From a virus: DNA of 64,000 nt. The stretch is taken from positions 1-64,000 of the IMG/VR virus record IMGVR_UViG_3300020430_000008; one strand, written 5' to 3'. A model generated the notes under the pieces. That model ran no database searches, had not been told where the DNA came from, and was given only the letters and a program-made list of their open reading frames with translations. Position 1 is the stretch's first letter; each line of letters begins with the position of its first letter. The position numbers and the translations under genes are program-made. Below are positions 1 through 8,164 of the stretch, one piece after another.

Positions 1-1396
1 GGTCGATTTGGGCATCGGGAGCAAATGATTTACACGCCAACTCCATAATGTCACCAAAATAGACAAAGTAAATATCGTCATCTGAAACATCGCTTGGGTC
101 TGCGGACTCTGCTTCTTTCTGCGGGTTGCTGAACCATCCTTCGTCACCAATGGTGATTGTCGCAACACCACCAGTGCTGTCAGAGGTCAAAGGCACGCGC
201 TCATTCAATGTGTTCTCTTCCCATTTCTTGAGGAAGCCATTATCCAAGTCTAAGTGCCTGATCTTGCCGGACAAGTTTTTAGTAAAGTTTTCGTACGCCT
301 GTGAACGGTTCTTTGAGGTCAGCTTTTTCTTAGTCTCTGTAAGTTCTGCCAACTCGCCTACGATTTCAGACCTTCTTTCGTCGAGTTGCGGATCTTCCCC
401 GCCTGCACAACCAAGAGCAACGTCGGCATATTCTAAAGCCTCTTCCATTCGCTCGATCTCAGCATCAACATCTTCGATTGTGCGGTCATCCTCACCCACA
501 CCCAAGAACCCGCTACTAACAGTCGCACTTTGCGACGAGCCGTAGGGAAAAATCACATCAGCCTGACCAGATTCAAGCGCAATCTCTGTAGAGCCGATGT
601 ATTCTACATCGACCTCGATTGAGCCGTCTTCTTTGACCTTCAATTCGTGCGTGATCAAGTTAAGATACATGACCAACTGCGTGCCTCTGAGTTCGCGGAC
701 GAGTTGCTGGTCCATATTCTCAAAAGTGGGAGGAACAGACCACCCGACAGAAGCTTTAATCTTATAAAATTGTGGATTGTATTCTCTTGCCTCTCCGCAA
801 GGTCCAACCTTCATGCCGGGTGGGAGCAAAATCAACTCCATGAAACTGGGTCGTGATCCACGCGCAGTACCGGCGTCAAAACCAGTACCCGGATCCTGTG
901 TTTCGCCCCAACCTCTTTTAAGCTCTGACATGTTCTGAAAGAACAGTGTCATTTTTACATTGATGACTGCCTCTGCTTCTGCAGGGTTGGTCCCGGCGAA
1001 CTCCCACTCAAAACTTTTGATACCAGAACCACCAGCGCGGCTAGATGTACCAGCAGTAATAGCTTCGATTGTGTTTGGGTTCAGCGCGGTGTCAAAAATA
1101 AATTCATCTTCTGCCTCATCAATACCGCCGTCAGCATTGGCAGGGAACACTCTCCACAGGCGCAGTTGTGGCTGCAGAAAGCCTTGCTCAGATGGTTTCA
1201 GTCTGATCATTTTCTGCAGACCCATGCGACCGGTCAAAGAACTGATCACGTCATGCACACTTGCGCCATTGCCCAAGCCCATGGCATGAAAGTTTTCGTA
1301 ACCGCACTGCTCATTTAGTGGCGACAGAATTTCGTAGTTGTCCATCAGAAAGCACTGATGGTCAAAGGTTAATTTATAATCGTCTTCCTCAGCCAT
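1..1396 (-). CDS. Unknown virion-type protein, C-terminus cut off by window edge
   Basis: An open frame of 465 codons runs from the ATG at 1396 off the left edge without a stop. The start is supported by TTAGGAGATA just upstream and by protein-like sequence beginning MAEEDDYKLTFDHQCF. It lies 10 bases after the gp53-like wedge gene, so it is co-transcribed with baseplate genes. The N-terminal 280 residues look like a mixed beta-rich domain; around residues 300-370 there is a charged helical stretch rich in Glu and Lys that could be a coiled coil. I do not recognise the family. Its position after tape measure and wedge genes suggests a baseplate or tail-hub component, but that is inference from neighbours only. 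Confidence 0.8.
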   Translation of the reverse strand, partial: MAEEDDYKLTFDHQCFLMDNYEILSPLNEQCGYENFHAMGLGNGASVHDVISSLTGRMGLQKMIRLKPSEQGFLQPQLRLWRVFPANADGGIDEAEDEFIFDTALNPNTIEAITAGTSSRAGGSGIKSFEWEFAGTNPAEAEAVINVKMTLFFQNMSELKRGWGETQDPGTGFDAGTARGSRPSFMELILLPPGMKVGPCGEAREYNPQFYKIKASVGWSVPPTFENMDQQLVRELRGTQLVMYLNLITHELKVKEDGSIEVDVEYIGSTEIALESGQADVIFPYGSSQSATVSSGFLGVGEDDRTIEDVDAEIERMEEALEYADVALGCAGGEDPQLDERRSEIVGELAELTETKKKLTSKNRSQAYENFTKNLSGKIRHLDLDNGFLKKWEENTLNERVPLTSDSTGGVATITIGDEGWFSNPQKEAESADPSDVSDDDIYFVYFGDIMELACKSFAPDAQID

Positions 1397-1406
1397 AGCC
1401 TATCTC

Positions 1407-1751
1407 CTAACCGACAGAGTAATGATATAGAACAGTCTCCAAAGGCATCGGAATGTAGATAATATCTCCCAACTCGCAGTGAGACTCGGTAGGCTTCTTG
1501 TTGAACCATGCAATGACCCACCATAACTGTGAATCTCCGTAATGCTTTGCAGCTAGTTTCCAATACATGTCTTTCGACTTCCAAATATGTGTAACTCGCG
1601 TGATTTCGTCTGCAATAGCTTTAGGACTTGGGTACATCATCTTGGGCGTAGAGTATTGACGAATCTTCTTAACGCCACGCTGCTCCATGTAATCCTCATA
1701 AAAGCGTTTTGTGTTTGTAAGTTTTTTTCTCTGGTTATAACGACTGCTCAT
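1407..1751 (-). CDS. Baseplate wedge protein, T4 gp53-like (LysM-like fold)
   Basis: This 114-residue protein carries the pattern typical of gp53-type wedge subunits and LysM-like tail proteins: a positively charged N-terminus, then around residues 55-75 the segment KDMYWKLAAKHYGD followed by WWVIAWFNKKP, and near residues 90-105 GDIIYIPMP. In T4, gp53 joins wedge subunits together at the baseplate rim. T4 gp53 is longer, so this would be a compact version. It sits one base from the upstream 295-residue tail gene and ten bases before the open-ended gene to its left, consistent with a baseplate operon. A tail-hub LysM protein of the kind seen in other myoviruses is the main alternative. Confidence 0.6.
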   Translation of the reverse strand: MSSRYNQRKKLTNTKRFYEDYMEQRGVKKIRQYSTPKMMYPSPKAIADEITRVTHIWKSKDMYWKLAAKHYGDSQLWWVIAWFNKKPTESHCELGDIIYIPMPLETVLYHYSVG

Positions 1752-1752
1752 T

Positions 1753-2640
1753 CTATAATAATCCTAATAATGCGGCTTCGACTAATGCCCCATCGTCGCC
1801 GGGGTCAGTGCCCTCTGTTGCTTTTGTTTCGGGCGAGCGTGCTGCGCCTGTACCTGTAGCGCCGTCAGCACCCTTTCCAGACACGCCCTCGAATCCAGCC
1901 ATGTGACTTCCCGGTGTAGAATACGGATAGCCTGCCTGCGCAAGTCCGACTGCGCCGCCTGTAGAGGAAATATCCTCTGCCCACGATGGTGCATTAGTAG
2001 AGCCCGCAATCCAGCCCATGTCATGAGTGTGTAGAACAGTAAACTCTGCCGACAAGGTAAGCTTTTGCGGGTAAAATTCTCCCGGCTCAAATGGTGCAGT
2101 GGTAAAATCATCAGGTCCGTCAATAATACCAGATTCAAAGTCGGGCTCAAATGTAAAGCCTCCGATGTAGCCAGTGAGTCCAGCCGACTCTGCCCGAGCG
2201 CCAATGGCTGCCGAGCCTTTAGATGCGTCGTGTGCAAAGTTTCCAAATTTAAATTTGAACAGGGGTGAGGCATTGATCGTGTTTGATTTGCCGCCCTTAG
2301 CATATGTTGGATAAAGCATTGACATTAAAGTTTCGCACTTTTGCATGTTCAGCTTTGCTTCTTGAACTGTCGAAGCAACAACGTCCCATTCAATACTAAT
2401 AGTTCTGGCTGTGCCCTGAAAGGCAGAGATCGGATCCATACGACCATAAACTGATTCTGAATTCCATTCGGAGGAATACTCATCAGAGAAACTGTTGATC
2501 ATTCCCTTGAATGCGACCGAGTATCCACTAGGAATGTGATAAAAGTCGATCACCATTCCCTTGAAAACTAAGAATTTCTCATAGTCTACATAACCGGGGT
2601 GACCTAGATCTGGAAATTGCTTGGTCCAGTCAGATGCCAT
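1753..2640 (-). CDS. Tail tube-end or baseplate protein, possibly T4 gp48/gp54-like
   Basis: The 295-residue product has a central segment, about residues 60-110, reading GRMDPISAFQGTARTISIEW followed by a helix with EAKLNMQKCETLMSMLYP. This order (small Asp-Pro motif, beta strand, long helix ending in YP) is what I associate with tube-initiator or tube-terminator proteins of contractile tails, which share a fold with the tube subunit. The last 65 residues are Gly/Ala/Ser-rich and look flexible. It follows the tape measure gene and precedes the gp53-like gene, which fits a baseplate protein that starts tube polymerisation. The ribosome site GGGAGGATATT lies just upstream. Family assignment is tentative; a baseplate hub protein is also possible. 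Confidence 0.45.
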   Translation of the reverse strand: MASDWTKQFPDLGHPGYVDYEKFLVFKGMVIDFYHIPSGYSVAFKGMINSFSDEYSSEWNSESVYGRMDPISAFQGTARTISIEWDVVASTVQEAKLNMQKCETLMSMLYPTYAKGGKSNTINASPLFKFKFGNFAHDASKGSAAIGARAESAGLTGYIGGFTFEPDFESGIIDGPDDFTTAPFEPGEFYPQKLTLSAEFTVLHTHDMGWIAGSTNAPSWAEDISSTGGAVGLAQAGYPYSTPGSHMAGFEGVSGKGADGATGTGAARSPETKATEGTDPGDDGALVEAALLGLL

Positions 2641-2701
2641 TTAGAATATCCTCCCATGGGGCGATTTGCCCATAGTTTAACTAGTCAGCCGAGCAAGATT
2701 A

Positions 2702-5700
2702 TTAGAACGGCATATTGTGTTTGCTATCAATAGCAGCGGACACTGCTCTGGCAAACTCCTTGCCATCGATCTCAAGCACAACGTCTTGTCCCTTAGCGCC
2801 AGCGGCAGCGCTGCCCTTGGCAATCCCTGCAAGCTCCTTAAGAGCGGACACAAGAGCATCGTCTTCGCTGGTGCGCATAAGGCGGCTGGCAATACCATAA
2901 TCAATGGCTGCGTCTGCAAGGTTCTGCACATTCTCTACAGCCTCCGGGGTTAGATCGACAGCTTCTGCTGCAAGTTCTGCTAATGATTCAGCAGCGACTG
3001 AGAACTGTACAGCCTGAACGCCCTCTGGCATGTTTTTAAGTCCAGCGCCAATAGCCCAGATACCCCATCCTAAGCTTCTAAGTACTCCACCCACCTTTCC
3101 AAGTGCCGTGAACTTAGACAAGCTCTGGAACAGTGCTCCCAGTGCTAATGCCTTTTCCTCTGGAATGTTTGACACTGCTGCTGCGAACATTCGTAAGCCC
3201 CTGCCCAGTGTCTTAAGACCTGTCTTAAAGAATGGCATACTTGCGGCAATACCGAGTTGGAAAATGCCCCAACCAAGGCTTGGCAGAGCGTTTCCGATTG
3301 CGCGCAAGCCAACTCCAATAGCCGGCATCAGTGGTGCGACCGGTGCTAATACAGCTAACGTGTTCGCGAACTCTTTAAGAGGCTCATTCAACACCAACAA
3401 GCCCAGACTAATCAGCACAGCACCAAACAAGAATGGAATACCTGCATATGCCATGTATATTCCGGCAATTAACAAGCCCATTGAAAACTCTGCTAGTGCC
3501 CAGCCCAGAGTAGGTAACTGATCAAGGTTAATTGCCTCGGTCATCCACGGTGCCAGACCCAGCCAGAGCACGGCGAGTCCGAGCGCGACTCTCCAACCTC
3601 CGAACAGCAAGAATGCACCAGCAATAGCCATCTTAATACCAGCCCAAACCATACCATCTGTCATATCATACAATGCTGAACCAAGACCACGAAGCTTGTC
3701 ATAGTCCATCTCCATCCATGGCGCAAGAGCAACCGCCAACATAAGCAAGGCGGGGGTGGCTGTGACTGCGCCAATCAACAATAATGAGCCACCAATAGCA
3801 AGAGCAATACCAGCCGGAATCAAGGCATACCCAAATACCAACAGAGCTAGCGGCAACAGGATCATACCAACACTGACATCTTCAAATGCCTTGATGCCTT
3901 TCGCCAACAGTAACAGTCCAATTCCCAAAACTCCCACGGCGGCTCCGACCAAGAAAGTACCCTTTGTGATAAATGGTGCAGCAAGTATAAGCAAAGTGCC
4001 GAAGACAACCAAACCAGCGACCGCAGCGAAGGCTGCTCTCAAACCAACGTCATTCCACTCTTGTAAACCCTTGCCCAGAAGCAACAAGCCAAGCCCCAAA
4101 ATGCCAACAGCAATGCCAACCTTTTCAGCGCCCATCTTCATCACAAAAGCGAGAGGAATCAAAGCACCAGCAAATGCCCACAAGCTCACATAGGCGAGAA
4201 CTGCGTCATCTACACCCACATCGTTCCACTGCTTCAGTGCCATCCCAAGAAGCAGCAATGCTACAGCTAAAATACCGACATTGATACCCACCTTTTTAAA
4301 GCCTTTCTTCATGATTGGTCCGAGCATCACTAAGCCTGTGCCAAATGCAAACAGCGAGGCAAGAGCCAACACCATAGCTTCTGGCATGCCGGCTCCCACG
4401 AACTGTTGGATTGCTTTGCCCAAAAGCCACAGCGATATCGCAAGAATACCAAAGCTAACTGCCATGGTTGGCAGCACTGGCATTAAAATGCCCATCGCTG
4501 GAGCCGCAGTAGCCAAGATGTTAAAGAAAGAAGCGAATGCGAAGGCTAGTATTGGTAGCCCGATTGCAGCAACAGCGATGAATGCCGCCAAGCCCAGAAT
4601 AGCTGGGGCGATTGCTTCGGGCGCTTCCATAAATGCCAAGATCAACTCTTTCATCGACCAAATAATAACAGCCAATAACAAAATCGGAGCAGCGACTGCC
4701 ACAGCAATACCGGCAATAGGTCCAAGGGCTGCTGCAATCTTGGGTGCTGCTTTAGCTGCAGCCTTTCCTAATGCAGACATGCCTCTTGCCATCATGTACG
4801 AGCCCCTTGAGGCTGCAGGCGCGGCAGCAGTCTGTGCAGCAGTGGCAGTAGTCAAAGCGCCCTTAGCTGCAGCTAGTCCACCCTCTGCGCCGGCTTGTAT
4901 AATAGCTTTGCCGGTCATAATGGTGCTCCACATTGCCTGCAATTTAGAAGCGTGCTGGATAGCCATCATTGCGGCAGCTAATCCGATCAAGGTTGGAATC
5001 AGCATTCCACCGGTCATGTCATTGAGACTAAGCAATCCATCTAAAAGGAAATGTATAACGTTAATAATGGGCGTAACAGCCACAGCGAATTGCTCCATGA
5101 TTCTTTTAAGTTTGTCCTGCATATTCGCCGCTGCTGCAGCACGCTCTTCAAGTTTAGCTTGCGCTTCGGCGTTGTCTTCAACTTTTCTTTGCGCCGCATC
5201 ATACTCAGCAAGGCTTTGTCCAAACAGCTTATTCGCCTCCGTCATATCTGAGATGCCTGCAGCATTCATAACCGCTTGTTTTTCAAACTTGCTCATTTGG
5301 TTGAAGCTTTTACCCGACATTTCAACCGACTGGATCAACATGCGAACCCTCTCTTCTTCAGAGGCGTTCAAAAGATCCATAGAGTTTAATAATCCACCAC
5401 CAAGAACAGCATTTAACTGTCCTGCTGCCTTTGCCGCGCCCTCAAAAGTGTCGAACTGTGTAGTAATGCCGAGCAGGGCGTTCATCTCGATACCAGTAGC
5501 CTTGGCAGCGGCTGCTGTTTCTTTGAATACTCGCACCGCTTCATCGCCGTAGGCAGTGAAAACATCTGAATTTCTCTCAAAGTCTTTTGCAATCTTACCA
5601 GCACTAACACCCAAGTCTGCTGCCATGGCTGCGAAATCTTTCTGTACGTCTGCTGCGGCAGCAGAAGACATGCCCAATGCACCAGTCAGAATCTCAAAGT

Positions 5701-6532
5701 TTGCTGCAGTTGTCTGGGCATCGATGCCTAAACCTTTCAATTGTGCGGTGGTTTCTACTGCCGCAGCCTGAGCCTCCTTAGACATGTTGCTAAAGTTGCT
5801 CATCTCTGTGAAGAGCGCGTTCACAGACTCGGCAGCATCCTCAACACTAACGTTGTACTGCTGGTTGTTCTGCATGGTGTCCATGATCATATCATTGTAT
5901 TCACCAGTGCTGTTTGTTAATTTATTAACCTCTGCAAATTGCGCATCGGCTGAAACAACCATCATCATTGTAGACTCTTGCACCCTCATCAGCGCAGAGC
6001 CAAGCATATTGGCTGCTGAGAAGTTGTCTGTGAGCGCCATGGCAGTTCTTTGAAGGTTCGCTTCAAAATCGCCTTGGAAGAACGAACCAATAACTGTGCC
6101 TTTCCAAGCGCCGCTGACCCCGGTGAGGGCTTGGGCTACCTCTACGGACTTGTCAGCAGCCTGATCAGCTAGCGCATTCTCTTCATGAAGCTGCTTGATC
6201 CTTAGCTTGCCATTTTGCAACTCTTCTTCATCAATTTTGCCCTGCTCAAATGCGAGTTCAAGCCTCTCTTCTTCAAGCTGTATGAGAAGAGTCTGCTGTT
6301 GAGAAAAGTTTTCAGCCCATTGACCTTGTTGTTGCTGCTCTGCTGACACGCGGCGAAGCAGTTCTAACCTTTTCTCGATAAAGCCAATCTGCGAATTGGA
6401 TTCTTGTGCCGAACGCTTTTGCGCTTCGGTCATATTATCAATATGATCAATAATCTCCGCGAGGGTCATGCCCATCTCAGAGAATTGCTGTGTTAGTCTC
6501 CCTACTTCTTCGGCGGTAAGGTTAATTGCCAT
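2702..6532 (-). CDS. Tail tape measure protein
   Basis: At 1276 residues this sets tail length and is threaded inside the tail tube. Residues 1-130 are helical and charged with a coiled-coil look (Gln/Glu/Leu-rich); residues 130-480 resemble the alpha-helical phage-minor-tail region of tape measures, rich in Ala, Met and Asn. From about residue 500 to 1170 the protein is a long chain of hydrophobic helices. Four tandem units of 57-58 residues, each ending LLxLGKxLQxWNDVG-like, lie between about residues 700 and 885. The C-terminus is soluble and ends near EFARAVSAAIDSKHNMPF. Position directly after the tail chaperone genes and before baseplate genes is the usual one. Length, composition and position make the call robust without sequence searching. 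Confidence 0.85.
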   Translation of the reverse strand: MAINLTAEEVGRLTQQFSEMGMTLAEIIDHIDNMTEAQKRSAQESNSQIGFIEKRLELLRRVSAEQQQQGQWAENFSQQQTLLIQLEEERLELAFEQGKIDEEELQNGKLRIKQLHEENALADQAADKSVEVAQALTGVSGAWKGTVIGSFFQGDFEANLQRTAMALTDNFSAANMLGSALMRVQESTMMMVVSADAQFAEVNKLTNSTGEYNDMIMDTMQNNQQYNVSVEDAAESVNALFTEMSNFSNMSKEAQAAAVETTAQLKGLGIDAQTTAANFEILTGALGMSSAAAADVQKDFAAMAADLGVSAGKIAKDFERNSDVFTAYGDEAVRVFKETAAAAKATGIEMNALLGITTQFDTFEGAAKAAGQLNAVLGGGLLNSMDLLNASEEERVRMLIQSVEMSGKSFNQMSKFEKQAVMNAAGISDMTEANKLFGQSLAEYDAAQRKVEDNAEAQAKLEERAAAAANMQDKLKRIMEQFAVAVTPIINVIHFLLDGLLSLNDMTGGMLIPTLIGLAAAMMAIQHASKLQAMWSTIMTGKAIIQAGAEGGLAAAKGALTTATAAQTAAAPAASRGSYMMARGMSALGKAAAKAAPKIAAALGPIAGIAVAVAAPILLLAVIIWSMKELILAFMEAPEAIAPAILGLAAFIAVAAIGLPILAFAFASFFNILATAAPAMGILMPVLPTMAVSFGILAISLWLLGKAIQQFVGAGMPEAMVLALASLFAFGTGLVMLGPIMKKGFKKVGINVGILAVALLLLGMALKQWNDVGVDDAVLAYVSLWAFAGALIPLAFVMKMGAEKVGIAVGILGLGLLLLGKGLQEWNDVGLRAAFAAVAGLVVFGTLLILAAPFITKGTFLVGAAVGVLGIGLLLLAKGIKAFEDVSVGMILLPLALLVFGYALIPAGIALAIGGSLLLIGAVTATPALLMLAVALAPWMEMDYDKLRGLGSALYDMTDGMVWAGIKMAIAGAFLLFGGWRVALGLAVLWLGLAPWMTEAINLDQLPTLGWALAEFSMGLLIAGIYMAYAGIPFLFGAVLISLGLLVLNEPLKEFANTLAVLAPVAPLMPAIGVGLRAIGNALPSLGWGIFQLGIAASMPFFKTGLKTLGRGLRMFAAAVSNIPEEKALALGALFQSLSKFTALGKVGGVLRSLGWGIWAIGAGLKNMPEGVQAVQFSVAAESLAELAAEAVDLTPEAVENVQNLADAAIDYGIASRLMRTSEDDALVSALKELAGIAKGSAAAGAKGQDVVLEIDGKEFARAVSAAIDSKHNMPF
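3880..4435 (-). repeat. Four tandem hydrophobic 57-58 residue repeats in the tape measure gene
   Basis: The coding motif for LLLLGxxLQxWNDVG recurs near plus-strand positions 4412, 4235, 4063 and 3890, a spacing of about 171-177 bases. Each unit contains two hydrophobic helices separated by a short charged turn (for example KKGFKKVG or KMGAEKVG). The repeats are diverged at DNA level but clear at protein level. Confidence 0.7.
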
Positions 6533-6560
6533 ATACTAAAATCTCCCCGAGCAGCAAGGC

Positions 6561-6896
6561 TTATTTGAATGGCCAGTCAATCCCTGTACTACGTTCAAAC
6601 TTCTTGACAGCACCCTGTAAGGCGTACTTGCTGCGGTAAGTACGAGGATCATCTAATCCGTACTTCACATAATCCTTATAGTATCTCTTCTCGCCGGCAA
6701 GCGTGCGCGTAAAGTCCTTTACTTGGCGCTTGTTCCCTCTCACAACCAAGGGAATCTTGTCGCCGCCAAACATACGCTGGAGAATCATCTTAATTCCACC
6801 GCCAAACATAGTCAGCCAGCTTTCATTTAGTTCGCCATTTTCTGCTGCTGATAGGTCAATAACAATAGGCGCTAAGTCGCCATGATTTTCACTCAT
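6561..6896 (-). CDS. Small protein between tail chaperone and tape measure, unknown
   Basis: The product from the ATG at 6896 is 111 residues (MSENHGDLAPIVID...). A GGAGG site lies seven bases upstream of this ATG; an in-frame ATG at 6932 has no ribosome site, so the shorter start is preferred. The protein is basic in its C-terminal half, with KRQVKDFTRTLAGEKRYYKDYV around residues 55-75 and a final GIDWPFK. I do not recognise the family. It follows an intrinsic terminator and a copy of the ACTATTTAT motif, so it probably begins a new transcript that also carries the tape measure gene. A role in tail assembly, perhaps as a tape measure chaperone, is inferred from location only. Confidence 0.7.
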   Translation of the reverse strand: MSENHGDLAPIVIDLSAAENGELNESWLTMFGGGIKMILQRMFGGDKIPLVVRGNKRQVKDFTRTLAGEKRYYKDYVKYGLDDPRTYRSKYALQGAVKKFERSTGIDWPFK

Positions 6897-6932
6897 TCTT
6901 AATCCTCCAGTAAGATATACTACTGTTCTCAT

Positions 6933-6941
6933 ATAAATAGT
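6933..6941 (-). promoter_or_regulatory. ACTATTTAT motif upstream of the tape measure transcript
   Basis: ATAAATAGT on the plus strand reads ACTATTTAT in the direction of transcription. It lies between the terminator at 6954-6979 and the start at 6896, 36 bases before the ATG. It is one of four exact copies in intergenic gaps of this window. Confidence 0.4.
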
Positions 6942-6953
6942 TTGCTAAAAAAG

Positions 6954-6984
6954 AAAAAAGACCGGAAATACTTCCGATCTTTTT
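6954..6984 (-). terminator. Intrinsic terminator after the tail chaperone genes
   Basis: On the minus strand GATCGGAA and TTCCGGTC form an 8-bp stem with one G-T pair around a 4-base loop (plus-strand arms 6960-6967 and 6972-6979), followed by six T. A-rich sequence on the other side means it could also stop plus-strand transcription. It lies directly downstream of the chaperone C-terminal frame ending at 6999. Confidence 0.8.
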
Positions 6985-6998
6985 AAGATGCGTACCCG

Positions 6999-7196
6999 CT
7001 AACGAGGTCCGCGTGGCATGGAGGATGACTTAGAGCCCTTCTGGGCTTTCTTCATTTGCGCTGCTTCTTGCTTAAACTGCTTCTGCAGGCGTTTCATGAA
7101 CCATGTGCGTAGTTTTACTGGGAGGTTATATGCTTCTATGAAACTCCATCCACCATGATACTTAAGCAGAAAGAACTGCTCGTAGACGTTTTGCAT
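6999..7196 (-). CDS. Second product of the tail assembly chaperone (frameshift or re-initiation)
   Basis: This frame encodes MQNVYEQFFLLKYHGGW and a basic helical tail, 65 residues if started at the ATG at 7196. That ATG lies five bases after the TGA of the preceding gene and has only a weak ribosome site. The frame stays open upstream through a run of seven T (minus strand) inside the end of the preceding gene, giving FFGLSNEYMQNVYEQF continuous with the upstream protein after a +1 (or -2) shift. Many tail assembly chaperones upstream of the tape measure gene are made in short and frameshifted long forms. I therefore read it as the C-terminal extension of the long form, with re-initiation as the alternative. 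The end is followed by an intrinsic terminator. Confidence 0.6.
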   Translation of the reverse strand: MQNVYEQFFLLKYHGGWSFIEAYNLPVKLRTWFMKRLQKQFKQEAAQMKKAQKGSKSSSMPRGPR

Positions 7197-7200
7197 GTAC

Positions 7201-8106
7201 TCATTGCTTAGGCCAAAAAAAGTCCGCAGTAAACGGCACCTCCATGTCCTGCTCGTAACCACATGCATCGCACACAAAGTGCTGTCTAAGGTCGAAGTTT
7301 GGCATTAACGCTTGATAAGTTGCTCTTAAGAAGCGCGAATCGGATGCTGGCATGGCGTTCACAAATCCGTAGATGTGTGCCGTCTGTGAGCTTCCGTTAA
7401 CTGCTGAGATATAGCATCTCATTTGGTCAGTCATGCTAGTATCATGCCCAACAACACTGCTCTTATTCTTTTTGGTCATGCTCTGAGTCAGTCTAGCCTC
7501 GTCGCGACCGGTCATCATGCGAACCGTGACAGTTACTTCTGATTTTGGTAGCAAGATGTTGAACGTGTTGTCGCCATTGTCAGTGACGCGACCATCGAAA
7601 GAACCGTGGTCACAGTGCTCAGTATGGTAGCCTGTGATTACACCTTGCTCAAGGTCGAACTCGTATTGGTCTGTGGTGTTGCAGGCAGGACATGTGGTGT
7701 TGGTAGCGTATTCTGCACCGTAACCGGAAATACGCGCAGCGGTGAGCATGGCATTCTTATCTCCGATGAGTAAGTCTTCCACCTTCACGCGCTTGTCAAC
7801 AATGATGTTCTGCAAGAAACGGTTAATAGCCAAACCCTTCTTGAGCAAGGAACGTGAGGTAAGGATGTCTTCATCCTTAGCAGTCATGTACTTGATCTCA
7901 ATCGTAGTCTGACCATGTAAAGGGTGACCATCGGCGTAGTATCTACCGCCCGATGGCAACTCTACAAATTCTGTTGGGACGACAAAGTTAAGTCCCGGCT
8001 GGTTTGTTTCTCTTGGGTGCTGCGTTGCAGCTTGAACGGTTGCAGTCGAGTCGCCATCGTTGGCTGCTCTAGCTCCTGTCCGTTCGTCGTTATTACGACC
8101 TGACAT
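7201..8106 (-). CDS. Tail assembly chaperone / baseplate hub assembly protein, T4 gp26/gp51-like
   Basis: The 301-residue protein has a low-complexity N-terminus, then a conserved-looking domain with ELPSGGRYYADGHPL near residue 55 and MTAKDEDILTSRSLLKKG near residue 75. Two Cys-x2-Cys pairs (CPAC near residue 141 and CDAC near residue 282) can form a zinc site; each precedes an aromatic-acidic segment. I associate this combination with T4-type gp26/gp51 hub assembly proteins in marine myoviruses. The C-terminus VPFTADFFWP is encoded by a seven-T run where a shift into the next frame would replace the last four residues. It follows the tube gene and precedes the tape measure region. Ribosome site GGAGG lies close to the ATG. 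Confidence 0.65.
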   Translation of the reverse strand: MSGRNNDERTGARAANDGDSTATVQAATQHPRETNQPGLNFVVPTEFVELPSGGRYYADGHPLHGQTTIEIKYMTAKDEDILTSRSLLKKGLAINRFLQNIIVDKRVKVEDLLIGDKNAMLTAARISGYGAEYATNTTCPACNTTDQYEFDLEQGVITGYHTEHCDHGSFDGRVTDNGDNTFNILLPKSEVTVTVRMMTGRDEARLTQSMTKKNKSSVVGHDTSMTDQMRCYISAVNGSSQTAHIYGFVNAMPASDSRFLRATYQALMPNFDLRQHFVCDACGYEQDMEVPFTADFFWPKQ

Positions 8107-8156
8107 TAATCCTCCAATGTATGATTAGTATAACTTAAGTTGTCAGTTGTTTAAAA

Positions 8157-8164
8157 TATTTATA
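8157..8164 (-). promoter_or_regulatory. Possible T4-type late promoter box TATAAATA
   Basis: The minus strand reads TATAAATA, the T4 late promoter consensus, 50 bases upstream of the tail chaperone ATG. It overlaps the stop codon of the tube gene, so part of it is constrained by coding and chance is possible. It is the only perfect match I noticed in the sense orientation of an intergenic gap. Confidence 0.3.

Noticed and set aside
4281-5552. A 423-codon open frame on the plus strand.
   Set aside because: It is the complement of the Ala-rich tape measure gene, lacks a ribosome site, and its translation is low-complexity Ala/Pro/Ile typical of a shadow frame.
6897-6932. N-terminal extension of the 111-residue gene (start at 6932).
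   Set aside because: No ribosome site before 6932, whereas GGAGG is perfectly placed for 6896; the extension sequence overlaps the intergenic motif region.
6932-6939. TATAAATA on the plus strand as a T4-type late promoter.
   Set aside because: It faces away from the genes, and there is no plus-strand gene downstream; kept only as part of the recurrent motif.
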